Shown here piece after piece: positions 8,282-17,157 of a stretch of 64,000 bases of DNA (the first letter of the stretch is position 1; each line of letters opens with the position of its first letter). Where the stretch lies: NCBI RefSeq assembly GCF_002159835.1, contig NZ_NFJL01000002.1, positions 186,001 to 250,000 of the forward strand, given 5' to 3'. This DNA comes from Blautia sp. An249 (GTDB lineage Bacteria > Bacillota > Clostridia > Lachnospirales > Lachnospiraceae). Both the position numbers and the translations under genes were made by a program. The notes beneath the pieces were generated by a model, which had not been told where the DNA came from, did no database searches, and saw only the letters and a list, made by a program, of their open reading frames with translations.

Positions 8282-10423
8282 TTGGCGAATGTAAAGAAAA
8301 GAAGAAAAAAAAGACCGGTAAAAAAAATAAATACAACTATGAGAAAAAAGCTAGTAGGATTGTTTACAGTTATCCTTCTAGCTTTAGTAGGTTTAACCCT
8401 GCGTATTACGTATATTAATGCCACCAGCGGCGACAAATATAAAAAACAGGTATTAAGCCAGACACAGCAGCAGTATGAGAGCAGGACCCTGCAAAGCCGC
8501 AGGGGAAATATTTATGACCGCAATGGGAATGTGATGGCAACCAGCAGTAAAGTTTATAACGTAATTTTAGACTGTAAAACAGTTAATTCAGATGAAAAGT
8601 ATGTGGAACCCACGGTGGAGGCGCTGACCAGCCTTCTGGGAATCGAAGAAGCAAAAATAAGGGAATGCCTGACAGAGGAATCCACCAGAAACAGTCAGTA
8701 TCAGATTCTGAAAAAAGAAGTATCTATGGATGATAAAAAGGCATTTGAAGCTTATGTGGAAGTGCCGGAGGAAAATGAGATGACGGAGGCGGAGATTGCC
8801 CAGAAAGAAAATGTAAAGGGCGTCTGGTTTGAAGAGGACTATCTGCGTTCTTATCCATTTGAGACACTTGCCTGCGATACCATCGGTTTTACCTACAGCA
8901 GAGATTCTGCAGATTATGGGTTGGAAGGATATTATAATTCCATTCTGACCGGAGTAGACGGCAGGCAGTACGGATACTTTAATCAGAATTCCGATGTGGA
9001 GCAGACAATTATTGAATCCACAGACGGAAAGAGCATTGTAAGTACCATTGATGTGGGCGCTCAGCAGATTGTGGAAAAGTATGTAAATTATTTTAAGAAA
9101 GCCATGGGAGCCAAAAATGTGGCTGTAGTGGTGGAAGATCCTAATACAGGAGAAATTCTGGCCATGGACGGCGGGGACCGCTATGATTTAAATGAACCCC
9201 GGGATATGTCCATGGTGCATTCCGAAGAAGAGATAAAGGCCATGAACGACGAGGAAACGGTGGAAGCTTTAAACGGTATGTGGAGTAATTACTGTGTTAC
9301 CGAAGCATATGAGCCGGGTTCTGTTGTGAAGCCGATTGTAATGGCTTCAGCCCTGGAAAAGGGAGCAATCAGCGAAACCGATACCTATCTCTGTGACGGA
9401 AGCCAGTGGTTTGGCACCACCCAGATTAAATGTGCGGTCACAGAGGGCCACGGGGAAGAAACTCTGGAGCAGGTAATTGCCAATTCCTGTAATGACGGTA
9501 TGATGCAGATTGGCGCCAAAATGGGCGCAGAACAGTTTGTAAAGGCGCAGAGCCTGTTTAACTTCGGTACCAGAACCGGTCTGGATCTTCCCAATGAGGG
9601 GACAGGCATTATTCATACCATGGACAGCATGGGTGAAGTGGAACTGGCATGTTCTGCGTTCGGACAGGGGTATACCTGCACCATGATTCAGGAAATCAAT
9701 GCCCTTTGTTCTGTTATTAACGGCGGATATTATTACCAGCCTCATGTAGTAAATAAGATTTTAGACAGTAATGGAAGCGTAATAAAGAATATAACCCCCA
9801 CCCTTCTGAAGCAGACGATTTCCGCTAATATTTCCAAAGATATAAGGGAATATATGCGGGCCAGTGTGGAAGGAGGAACCAGCCGCCACAGTAAAGTACA
9901 GGGATACAGCTCCGGAGGAAAGACAGGAACGGCGGAGAAATTCCCCCGTGGAAACGGAAAGTATCTGGTGTCCTTTATTGGATTTGCTCCGGTAGACGAT
10001 CCGGAAGTGGTAGTTTATGTGGTTGTAGATGAGCCAAACGCAGAAGACCAGGCCAGCAGTACCTATGCCCAGTATATTGCCCAGGGAATTTTTTACGAAC
10101 TTCTTCCTTATCTGAACGTGGAACCGGATGAATCTTCTGACGGAACCGTTCCGGAGACGGAGTTATGGGAAGGGTTCAGCAGATTTATTAATCAGGAAGA
10201 AAAAGAAGAGGCACAGGGTGACGAAGATACGCCGGACAGTGATTCTTCTGAAGATTCCACCCAGGAAGATACCTATGTGGATCAGCCGGAAGGAGACTAT
10301 GTACAGGACGGAACTTCCGATGAAAATGTGCCGGCGCCTCTGGAGGAAGAAGATACCGGCGAACAGGAAAACAACGATATGGAAAGCCAGGGCATAACCA
10401 ACGAGGAAGCAGGAATCGAATAA
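8282..10423 (+). CDS. Penicillin-binding protein 2, class B transpeptidase
   Basis: Septal peptidoglycan transpeptidase of the FtsI/PbpB type, 713 aa. It starts at TTG 8282 behind AGGTGATAG; no better ATG is in frame nearby. It shows a Lys/Arg-rich cytoplasmic tail, one transmembrane helix (about 22-42) and a dimerisation domain beginning with RRGNIYDRNGNVMA. The transpeptidase motifs are SVVK (347-350), SCN (402-404) and KTG (547-549). The C-terminal 75 residues or so are a Glu/Asp/Ser/Gln-rich, probably disordered extracellular tail; no PASTA repeat is present. It is followed by a hairpin and a second PBP. Confidence 0.94.
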   Translation: MANVKKRRKKRPVKKINTTMRKKLVGLFTVILLALVGLTLRITYINATSGDKYKKQVLSQTQQQYESRTLQSRRGNIYDRNGNVMATSSKVYNVILDCKTVNSDEKYVEPTVEALTSLLGIEEAKIRECLTEESTRNSQYQILKKEVSMDDKKAFEAYVEVPEENEMTEAEIAQKENVKGVWFEEDYLRSYPFETLACDTIGFTYSRDSADYGLEGYYNSILTGVDGRQYGYFNQNSDVEQTIIESTDGKSIVSTIDVGAQQIVEKYVNYFKKAMGAKNVAVVVEDPNTGEILAMDGGDRYDLNEPRDMSMVHSEEEIKAMNDEETVEALNGMWSNYCVTEAYEPGSVVKPIVMASALEKGAISETDTYLCDGSQWFGTTQIKCAVTEGHGEETLEQVIANSCNDGMMQIGAKMGAEQFVKAQSLFNFGTRTGLDLPNEGTGIIHTMDSMGEVELACSAFGQGYTCTMIQEINALCSVINGGYYYQPHVVNKILDSNGSVIKNITPTLLKQTISANISKDIREYMRASVEGGTSRHSKVQGYSSGGKTGTAEKFPRGNGKYLVSFIGFAPVDDPEVVVYVVVDEPNAEDQASSTYAQYIAQGIFYELLPYLNVEPDESSDGTVPETELWEGFSRFINQEEKEEAQGDEDTPDSDSSEDSTQEDTYVDQPEGDYVQDGTSDENVPAPLEEEDTGEQENNDMESQGITNEEAGIE

Positions 10424-10435
10424 GAAAGAAGAGGG

Positions 10436-10492
10436 AATATCCCCGCAGAAACTGTTCATATATTACAGTGACAGATTCTGCGGGGATTTTTT
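10436..10492 (+). terminator. Terminator or attenuator between the two PBP genes
   Basis: ATCCCCGCAGAA (10439-10450) is perfectly complementary to TTCTGCGGGGAT (10476-10487), with an inner ACTG/CAGT stem, followed by TTTTTT that runs straight into the next start codon at 10493. The only purine-rich stretch upstream of that start (GCGGGGA) lies in the 3' arm of the hairpin, so the structure may both reduce transcription and hide the ribosome-binding site. Confidence 0.7.
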
Positions 10493-12256
10493 ATGAAAAA
10501 AAATAAGACATTTCATAAGAAAAAAGTATTCGTTGTGTTCCTGGGATGCTTTGTGATTCTGGCCGGGCTTATCGGCAGGCTTGTGTATTTAATGGCATTT
10601 CGCTCTGATTATTATTATGAGAAGGCAGAAGATCTTCATGAAAGAGAGAGGGACATTAAAGCAGCCAGAGGGGAGATTCTGGATGCCAGAGGAAATGTTC
10701 TGGCAGCCAATAAAACCGTCTGCACCGTGTCTGTCATCCACAGCCAGATAAAGGAGCCGGAAAAAGTCATTCAGGTTTTATCCAGGGAACTGGAAATGGA
10801 GGAAGAGACGGTAAGAAAACGGGTGGAGAAGGTTTCTTCCATCGAACGGATTAAAACAAATGTGGAAAAAGAGACAGGAGAAGCTATCCGGAAATATGAA
10901 CTGGACGGAGTAAAAGTGGATGAAGACTACAAACGGTATTATCCCATGGGGGATTTGGCTTCGAAAGTGCTGGGATTTACAGGGGGAGACAATCAGGGGA
11001 TTATTGGTCTGGAAGTGGAATACGACGAAGTTCTCAAAGGAGAGGCAGGACAGATTCTGACTACCACAGACGCCAGAGGAGTAGAGATAGATGAAATGGG
11101 GGAAAGCCGGAAAGATCCCAGGGAAGGATACGATCTGCAAATCAGTCTGGACGCCAATATTCAGGAGTATGTGGAGCAGGCCGCCGGGAAAGTGATGGAA
11201 GAAAAGGAGGCAGAGCGTGTATCCATCCTGCTGATGAATCCTCAAAACGGAGAGATCCTGGCTATGGTAAACGTACCGGAATTTGACTTAAATGATCCCT
11301 TTACCCTTAATAACGGGCAGGATACGGATGGATTAAGTGAGGAAGAAAAGCAGGATCTTCTGAATCAAATGTGGAGAAATCCCTGTCTTAATGATACTTA
11401 TGAGCCGGGATCGACCTTTAAAATTATTACCATGTCGGCAGGACTGGAAGAAGGAGTTGTGAATAAAAACGACCAGTTTCAGTGTCCGGGTTTTATCGTG
11501 GTGGAAGATCGGAGAATTCACTGTGCTAAAAGGACGGGACATGGAGCCGAGACATTCGTGCAGGGCGCCCAGAATTCCTGCAATCCTGTATTTATCAGCG
11601 TAGGCCTGCGTCTGGGGATTGACCGTTATTATGATTACTTCCGGCAGTTCGGACTAATGAATCTGACCGGAATTGACCTGCCGGGGGAAGCGGGAACGAT
11701 TATGCATAAAAAAGAAAATATGGGGCTGGTGGAACTGGCCACCGTTGCCTTTGGCCAGTCTTTTCAGATTACGCCGATTCAGCTGGCGGCAACGGTAAGT
11801 TCTCTGATAAACGGCGGGGTGCGGGTGACGCCTCATCTGGGGGTAAACGTACAGCAGGAAGACGGAAGCTACATTACAGAATTAAATTATCCAAAAGGGG
11901 AGCGGATTCTGTCCGAGGAGACCTCGAAAACCGTCCGGGAAATTCTGGAGACAGTGGTTTCTGAAGGATCCGGAAAAAATGCATATATTGAAGGCTACCG
12001 AATCGGCGGAAAGACGGCAACTTCCCAGACACTGCCAAGAAGTGCAAACCGCTATATATCATCCTTTCTGGGATTTGCTCCCGCAGACGCTCCACAGGTT
12101 TTAGGTCTTTGCATTATTCATAATCCCCAGGGGATTTATTATGGAGGGACCATTGCGGCGCCGGTTATCCGGGACATTTTTGCAAACGTACTGCCGTATC
12201 TGGGGATTGAAAAAACCCCTTCTTCAGAAAAAGAGGAAACGGTTGATAATTCATAA
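10493..12256 (+). CDS. SpoVD-like penicillin-binding protein, class B
   Basis: Second class B transpeptidase, 587 aa. One transmembrane helix (about 12-34), a dimerisation domain (AARGEILDARGNVLA) and the transpeptidase domain are present. The active-site motifs are STFK (307-310) and SCN (362-364), but the third motif reads KTA (507-509) instead of KTG/KTS. Firmicutes often carry pbpB and the sporulation-specific spoVD next to each other; the lack of PASTA repeats leaves open which of the two PBPs is vegetative. The start codon abuts a terminator-like hairpin with no free Shine-Dalgarno sequence. Confidence 0.88.
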   Translation: MKKNKTFHKKKVFVVFLGCFVILAGLIGRLVYLMAFRSDYYYEKAEDLHERERDIKAARGEILDARGNVLAANKTVCTVSVIHSQIKEPEKVIQVLSRELEMEEETVRKRVEKVSSIERIKTNVEKETGEAIRKYELDGVKVDEDYKRYYPMGDLASKVLGFTGGDNQGIIGLEVEYDEVLKGEAGQILTTTDARGVEIDEMGESRKDPREGYDLQISLDANIQEYVEQAAGKVMEEKEAERVSILLMNPQNGEILAMVNVPEFDLNDPFTLNNGQDTDGLSEEEKQDLLNQMWRNPCLNDTYEPGSTFKIITMSAGLEEGVVNKNDQFQCPGFIVVEDRRIHCAKRTGHGAETFVQGAQNSCNPVFISVGLRLGIDRYYDYFRQFGLMNLTGIDLPGEAGTIMHKKENMGLVELATVAFGQSFQITPIQLAATVSSLINGGVRVTPHLGVNVQQEDGSYITELNYPKGERILSEETSKTVREILETVVSEGSGKNAYIEGYRIGGKTATSQTLPRSANRYISSFLGFAPADAPQVLGLCIIHNPQGIYYGGTIAAPVIRDIFANVLPYLGIEKTPSSEKEETVDNS

Positions 12257-12315
12257 GAAAAGCTTTATACTATTAAGGATACGAAGAAAACGAAAGAGTG
12301 ATAAGAGGTGTGAGG

Positions 12316-13272
12316 ATGGAAGTACAAATTGTAATCCCTGTCCTGATTGCGTTTGCAGTCAGCGTGTTATTGGGTCCTGTCGTGATTCCCTTTTTAAGGA
12401 GGCTAAAAGCAGGCCAGACGGAAAGAGTGGACGGCGTTCAGTCTCATTTAAAGAAGGCGGGAACTCCCACAATGGGCGGAATTATTTTCCTGCTTTCTAC
12501 AGTGGTAACCGCTTTGTTTTATGTGAAAGATTATCCGAAGATAATTCCGGTTCTGTTTCTGACTCTGGGATTTGGAATTATCGGATTTCTGGATGACTAT
12601 CTGAAGGTAGTACTGAAGCGTTCAGACGGTCTTCTGGCCTGGCAGAAATTCCTGCTTCAGCTTATTTTTACCGGAATCTTTGCGTTTTATCTGATTCGCT
12701 ATACAGATGTTTCCCTGACCATGAAGATTCCCTTCTGGAGCGGACATTATCTGGATATTGGCTGGCTTGCCATTCCGTTAATGTTTATTGCTGTAATAGG
12801 GACAGTAAACGGTGTGAATTTCACAGATGGTCTGGATGGTCTGGCATCCAGTGTGACAATTATGGTAGCTGTCTTCTTTACAGTGGTATCCATAGGAATG
12901 CAAAGCGGGGTAGAACCTATTACAGGCGCAGTTGTAGGAAGTCTGATGGGATTTTTGTTATTTAACGTTTATCCGGCGAAAGTTTTCATGGGAGATACAG
13001 GTTCCCTGGCTCTGGGCGGATTTGTGGCAGGGACAGCCTATATGCTGCAGATGCCGTTATTTATTCTGATTGTGGGTCTGATTTATCTGGTTGAAGTTAT
13101 TTCCGTTATCCTTCAGGTAGGATATTTCAAAGCAACCCACGGAAAACGTATTTTTAAGATGGCTCCAATCCATCATCATTTTGAATTATGCGGTTGGTCT
13201 GAGACAAGGGTGGTGGCTGTATTTACCATTATTACAGCAATTCTGTGTCTGATCGGACTGATGGCGCTGTAA
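12316..13272 (+). CDS. mraY: Phospho-MurNAc-pentapeptide translocase
   Basis: Makes lipid I from UDP-MurNAc-pentapeptide and undecaprenyl phosphate in the membrane. The ATG at 12316 is chosen because it is preceded by AGAGGTGTGAGG; this gives 318 aa. Ten transmembrane helices are apparent. Conserved motifs are KKAGTPTMGG, the catalytic DDYLK, NFTDGLDGL, the NVYPAKVFMGDTGSLALGG loop and APIHHHFELCGWSE near the C-terminus. It lies between the SpoVD-like PBP and murD. Confidence 0.97.
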   Translation: MEVQIVIPVLIAFAVSVLLGPVVIPFLRRLKAGQTERVDGVQSHLKKAGTPTMGGIIFLLSTVVTALFYVKDYPKIIPVLFLTLGFGIIGFLDDYLKVVLKRSDGLLAWQKFLLQLIFTGIFAFYLIRYTDVSLTMKIPFWSGHYLDIGWLAIPLMFIAVIGTVNGVNFTDGLDGLASSVTIMVAVFFTVVSIGMQSGVEPITGAVVGSLMGFLLFNVYPAKVFMGDTGSLALGGFVAGTAYMLQMPLFILIVGLIYLVEVISVILQVGYFKATHGKRIFKMAPIHHHFELCGWSETRVVAVFTIITAILCLIGLMAL

Positions 13273-13297
13273 AAAACAGGAGAATGAAACAGAAATT

Positions 13298-14662
13298 ATG
13301 AGTGTAGATTTAAAAAACAAGAACGTACTGGTATTTGGAACAGGAATCAGCGGAATTGCGGCTGCCGATCTGCTGGGAGCCGTAGGAGCTTCCCCGATTC
13401 TGTATGACGGCAATCAGGAAGTAGATAAAGAGGCGGTCTTACATAAGACAAAGGGAGATTATCCCGTATCGATTTATACAGGAGAACTTCCGGGCCAGGT
13501 TCTGGACAGCCTGGATTTGGCTGTATTAAGTCCCGGAGTACCCACAGATCTTCCCCTGGTAAAAGAATTTTATCAGCGTGGGATCAAAGTATGGGGAGAA
13601 GTGGAACTGGCTTATCAGATGGGAAAGGGAAAGGTACTGGCTATTACCGGAACCAATGGAAAGACCACAACCACAGCTTTGCTTGGAAAAATTACAGGGG
13701 ATTATGAAAAATCAGTCTATGTAGTGGGAAACATTGGTACTCCATATACTTCCCTGGCTCTTAAAATGCAGGAAAATACCGTAACGGTGGCGGAAATCAG
13801 CAGCTTTCAGCTGGAGACCACGGAGACGTTCCGACCGGCTGTGTCGGCTATTCTGAATATTACAGAAGATCACTTAAACCGGCATCATACCATGGAGGAA
13901 TACATCCGGGTAAAAGAGCTGATTACCAAAAATCAGCAGCCGGAAGATGTCTGCGTGCTTAACTATGAAGATGAGGTTTTAAGGGAGTTCGGAGCATCTG
14001 CCGTGCCCCGGGTAGTCTATTTTTCCAGCCAAAGAAAGCTGGAATCAGGGATTTATCTGGATGGAGACCGGATTCTTCTGAAACCGCAGAATGAGGCGGA
14101 AATCGAAGTGGTAAAGACCAAAGACTTAAAGCTTCTGGGACAGCATAATTTTGAAAATGTGATGGCTGCCGTCGCAATGGCTTACTACGCGGGAATTCCC
14201 ATGGAGAGCATCCGGAAAAGTATCTGCGAATTTACGGCTGTGGAGCACCGGATTGAATTTGTCCTGGAAAAGGATGGAGTGGCTTATTATAACGATTCTA
14301 AGGCTACCAATCCCGATGCGGCCATTAAGGGAATTCAGGCCATGAATCGCCGTACTTTGCTGATTGGCGGCGGATACGATAAGGAATCCGGTTATGAAGA
14401 GTGGATAGGAGCCTTTAACGGGAAGGTAAAATATCTGGTACTTATCGGACAGACCCGGGAGAAAATTCAGAAGACGGCCCATGAGATGGGATTTACGAAA
14501 ACGATCCTGGCGGACAGTCTGGAAGAGGCTGTGAAGATTTGCGCCCAAAAGGCAGAACCAGGGGATGCGGTGCTGCTTTCCCCTGCGTGTGCAAGCTGGG
14601 GTCAGTTTGATAATTACGAGCAGAGAGGAAGAAAGTTTAAAGAATACGTTCGTGCGTTGTAA
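13298..14662 (+). CDS. murD: UDP-N-acetylmuramoyl-L-alanine--D-glutamate ligase
   Basis: Adds D-glutamate to UDP-MurNAc-L-Ala in the cytoplasm. Three Mur-ligase domains are visible in 454 aa: a Rossmann-like N-domain (FGTGISGIAAADLL), the ATP-binding central domain with GTNGKTTTT (about residues 113-121), and a C-domain with the YNDSKATNPDAA motif and LSPACASWGQFDNYEQRGRKF. murE and murF are not in this cluster and must be elsewhere. Confidence 0.97.
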   Translation: MSVDLKNKNVLVFGTGISGIAAADLLGAVGASPILYDGNQEVDKEAVLHKTKGDYPVSIYTGELPGQVLDSLDLAVLSPGVPTDLPLVKEFYQRGIKVWGEVELAYQMGKGKVLAITGTNGKTTTTALLGKITGDYEKSVYVVGNIGTPYTSLALKMQENTVTVAEISSFQLETTETFRPAVSAILNITEDHLNRHHTMEEYIRVKELITKNQQPEDVCVLNYEDEVLREFGASAVPRVVYFSSQRKLESGIYLDGDRILLKPQNEAEIEVVKTKDLKLLGQHNFENVMAAVAMAYYAGIPMESIRKSICEFTAVEHRIEFVLEKDGVAYYNDSKATNPDAAIKGIQAMNRRTLLIGGGYDKESGYEEWIGAFNGKVKYLVLIGQTREKIQKTAHEMGFTKTILADSLEEAVKICAQKAEPGDAVLLSPACASWGQFDNYEQRGRKFKEYVRAL

Positions 14663-14747
14663 AACCACGGAACTTTGATTATCAGGCATATCCGGAGATT
14701 AAGAACTCATACCCTAGAAGTAGAGGAAGTGCGGAAGAGGTGACAGG

Positions 14748-15827
14748 GTGCCTGAAAAAGATTCGAAAATCGATCATACGTTACTGGTACTGGTTCTGAT
14801 ACTGGTTGTATTCGGAATGGTAATGTTATATAGTACCAGTGCATACAATGGGCGGGTCAAGTTTGATGATTCCGCCTATTATTTTAAAAAACAGTTCCTT
14901 GCCACAGCCCTGGGACTAACGGGGATGTATTTTATTACCAGATGGGATTATCGGTGGATGGCGCTTTTTGCGCCTTTTTGTTATCTTCTGGCCATAGGGC
15001 TGTCCACGGCAGTACTGTTTGTGGGGCAGGAAATCAACGGTTCAAAGCGGTGGCTGAGTTTCGGCCCTCTTTCTTTCCAGCCTTCGGAATTTGCCAAAGT
15101 GGCAGTGATTCTGTTTCTGGCCTGGCAGATTGAGAAGACGAAAAAGAAGACAGACGGATTTCTTTTTATGATACGCATTCTGCTTAGCCTGCTTCCCATT
15201 GTGGGGCTTGTGGGAACCAACAACTTAAGTACGGCCATCATTATTCTGGGAATCGGTGTGATTCTGATTTTTGTATCCAATCCCAAATATCTGCAGTTTC
15301 TTGTCATCGGAGGGGCAGGAATCGGGTTTATTGCAGTTTTTCTGGCGGCCGAAAGTTACCGGCTGGAACGGCTGGCCATCTGGAGGGAACCGGAAAAATA
15401 CGAGAAAGGATTCCAGACGATCCAGGGACTGTACGCCATAGGAAGCGGCGGGATTTTCGGAAGAGGGCTGGGAAGCAGTATTCAGAAGCTGGGGTTTGTG
15501 CCGGAAGCCCAGAACGATATGATTTTTTCCATTATCTGTGAAGAACTGGGATTAGTAGGAGCCAGCCTTCTTATTCTGGTTTTCGGGCTCTTAATCTGGC
15601 GTCTGGCGGTGATTTCCATGAAATCCAGGGATTTGATGGGGAGTCTTATCAGCGCGGGAATTATGGGCCATATGGCCATCCAGGTTATCTTAAATATTGC
15701 GGTGGTGACAAATACCATCCCTAATACAGGAATCACTCTTCCCTTTGTCAGTTATGGGGGAACTTCCGTAGTCTTTCTGTTGGGAGAAATGGGGCTGGCC
15801 TTAAGCGTCAGCTGTCACCAAAAGTAA
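14748..15827 (+). CDS. ftsW: Peptidoglycan polymerase FtsW/SpoVE (SEDS family)
   Basis: SEDS-family lipid II polymerase of the divisome, working with a class B PBP such as the ones encoded upstream. It starts at GTG 14748 behind GGAAGAGGTGACAG. It has 359 aa with about ten transmembrane segments. Family motifs include LYSTSAYNG in helix one, NGSKRWLSFGPLSFQPSEFAK, the GLYAIGSGGIFGRGLGSSIQKL loop and PNTGITLPFVSYGGTS near the end. The short tail stops soon after the last helix. FtsW versus SpoVE cannot be decided from sequence alone. Confidence 0.94.
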   Translation: MPEKDSKIDHTLLVLVLILVVFGMVMLYSTSAYNGRVKFDDSAYYFKKQFLATALGLTGMYFITRWDYRWMALFAPFCYLLAIGLSTAVLFVGQEINGSKRWLSFGPLSFQPSEFAKVAVILFLAWQIEKTKKKTDGFLFMIRILLSLLPIVGLVGTNNLSTAIIILGIGVILIFVSNPKYLQFLVIGGAGIGFIAVFLAAESYRLERLAIWREPEKYEKGFQTIQGLYAIGSGGIFGRGLGSSIQKLGFVPEAQNDMIFSIICEELGLVGASLLILVFGLLIWRLAVISMKSRDLMGSLISAGIMGHMAIQVILNIAVVTNTIPNTGITLPFVSYGGTSVVFLLGEMGLALSVSCHQK

Positions 15828-15873
15828 AATCCTTCATAGAATATACGTAAGAGGCGCACCGGGAGTGTAGTTT

Positions 15874-17157
15874 GTGGATCAGATTCGGATTATCGGCGGG
15901 AGCCCTCTTTCTGGTACAGTAACCATACAGGGCTCAAAAAATGCGGCTTTACCAATGATGGCTGCTTCTCTGCTGCAGGAGGGCGTCTGCGTGCTGAAAG
16001 GATGCCCCCGGATTGCAGATGTTTTTTGTATGGAAGAGATCTTAAAGACTCTGGGAGCGGTGACATACTGGGAGGATAACAATCTGTATCTGGACTGCTC
16101 GCATATCAGAAATTTTGCAGTGACCACAGAGTACACCAAAAGAATGCGATCCTCCATTATGCTTCTGGGAGCGGTGACCGGAAGAATGGAAAAAGGATGT
16201 ATCGGGTATCCTGGCGGCTGTGTCATCGGAAAGCGGCCCATAGATATGCATCTGGAGGTACTAAAACGGCTGGGAGCGGAAATTCTGGAAGAAGGCGGTG
16301 TTCTGTGCGCAGATACGGGGAAAAAGGGATTTCGCGGCGCGGAAATCGTTTTTGAGAAATCCAGTGTAGGCGCCACAGAGCAGGGAATTCTGGCAGGGGT
16401 CTGTGCCTTAGGAGATACCTGGCTTTACCACTGCGCGAAAGAGCCGGAGATCTACTGGCTGGGAGAATTTCTGAATCAGATGGGCGCCAGTGTATCCGGG
16501 GCAGGGACGGATGTGATTCATATTCAGGGAAGGAAAAAGCTGAAGGGGATTTCTTTCCGGATTCCTCCGGACAGAATTGTAGCCGGGACTTATATCTGCG
16601 CAGGGGCTGCCACCAGAGGGAAAGTTATCCTGAAAAATCCGCCTTTACAGGAATTAGAAGCATTCTTAAAGGTATATCAGAAAATGGGTGGACAATATAA
16701 AGTAAACAGTGGTAAACTAACTACGGATAGTTCCCGGGTCGGGTTACCGGTTCCTTATCTGGAGACAGATGTTTTTCCCGGATTTCCCACCGATCTTCAG
16801 TCCCAGGTTCTGGCTGTTCTGACTACTGCAGAAGGGATGAGCCACATTCGGGAAACGATTTTCGAGGATCGGTTTAAAGCAGCCAGGGAACTAAGGAAGA
16901 TGGGAGCCGATATAGAGGTTCAGGGACAGGACGCCTGGGTGAGGGGACGGCCTTATCTGACCGGGACACAGGTACGGGCGGAAGAACTGCGGGGAGGAGC
17001 CGCGTTGGTTCTGGCCGGGCTGGGAGCCGTTGGAGAAACGATAATCAGCGGGTGTTCGTATATTACCCGGGGGTATGAACATATTTGTGAGGATCTCGCC
17101 GGTTTAGGCGGAAAGATTGAAGGGAATACGAGGAAGATTTATGAGGGAAACATTTGA
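15874..17157 (+). CDS. murA: UDP-N-acetylglucosamine 1-carboxyvinyltransferase
   Basis: First committed step of wall synthesis: transfers enolpyruvate from PEP to UDP-GlcNAc. It starts at GTG 15874. The 427-aa EPSP-synthase-like fold shows QGSKNAALPMMAASLL at the N-terminus. The mobile loop with the catalytic cysteine is GYPGGCVIGKRPIDMHL (Cys near residue 115), the residue attacked by fosfomycin. DLQSQ, FEDRF and a C-terminal RGYEHICEDLAGLGG are also present. Its last 17 bases overlap ftsQ. Confidence 0.95.
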   Translation: MDQIRIIGGSPLSGTVTIQGSKNAALPMMAASLLQEGVCVLKGCPRIADVFCMEEILKTLGAVTYWEDNNLYLDCSHIRNFAVTTEYTKRMRSSIMLLGAVTGRMEKGCIGYPGGCVIGKRPIDMHLEVLKRLGAEILEEGGVLCADTGKKGFRGAEIVFEKSSVGATEQGILAGVCALGDTWLYHCAKEPEIYWLGEFLNQMGASVSGAGTDVIHIQGRKKLKGISFRIPPDRIVAGTYICAGAATRGKVILKNPPLQELEAFLKVYQKMGGQYKVNSGKLTTDSSRVGLPVPYLETDVFPGFPTDLQSQVLAVLTTAEGMSHIRETIFEDRFKAARELRKMGADIEVQGQDAWVRGRPYLTGTQVRAEELRGGAALVLAGLGAVGETIISGCSYITRGYEHICEDLAGLGGKIEGNTRKIYEGNI

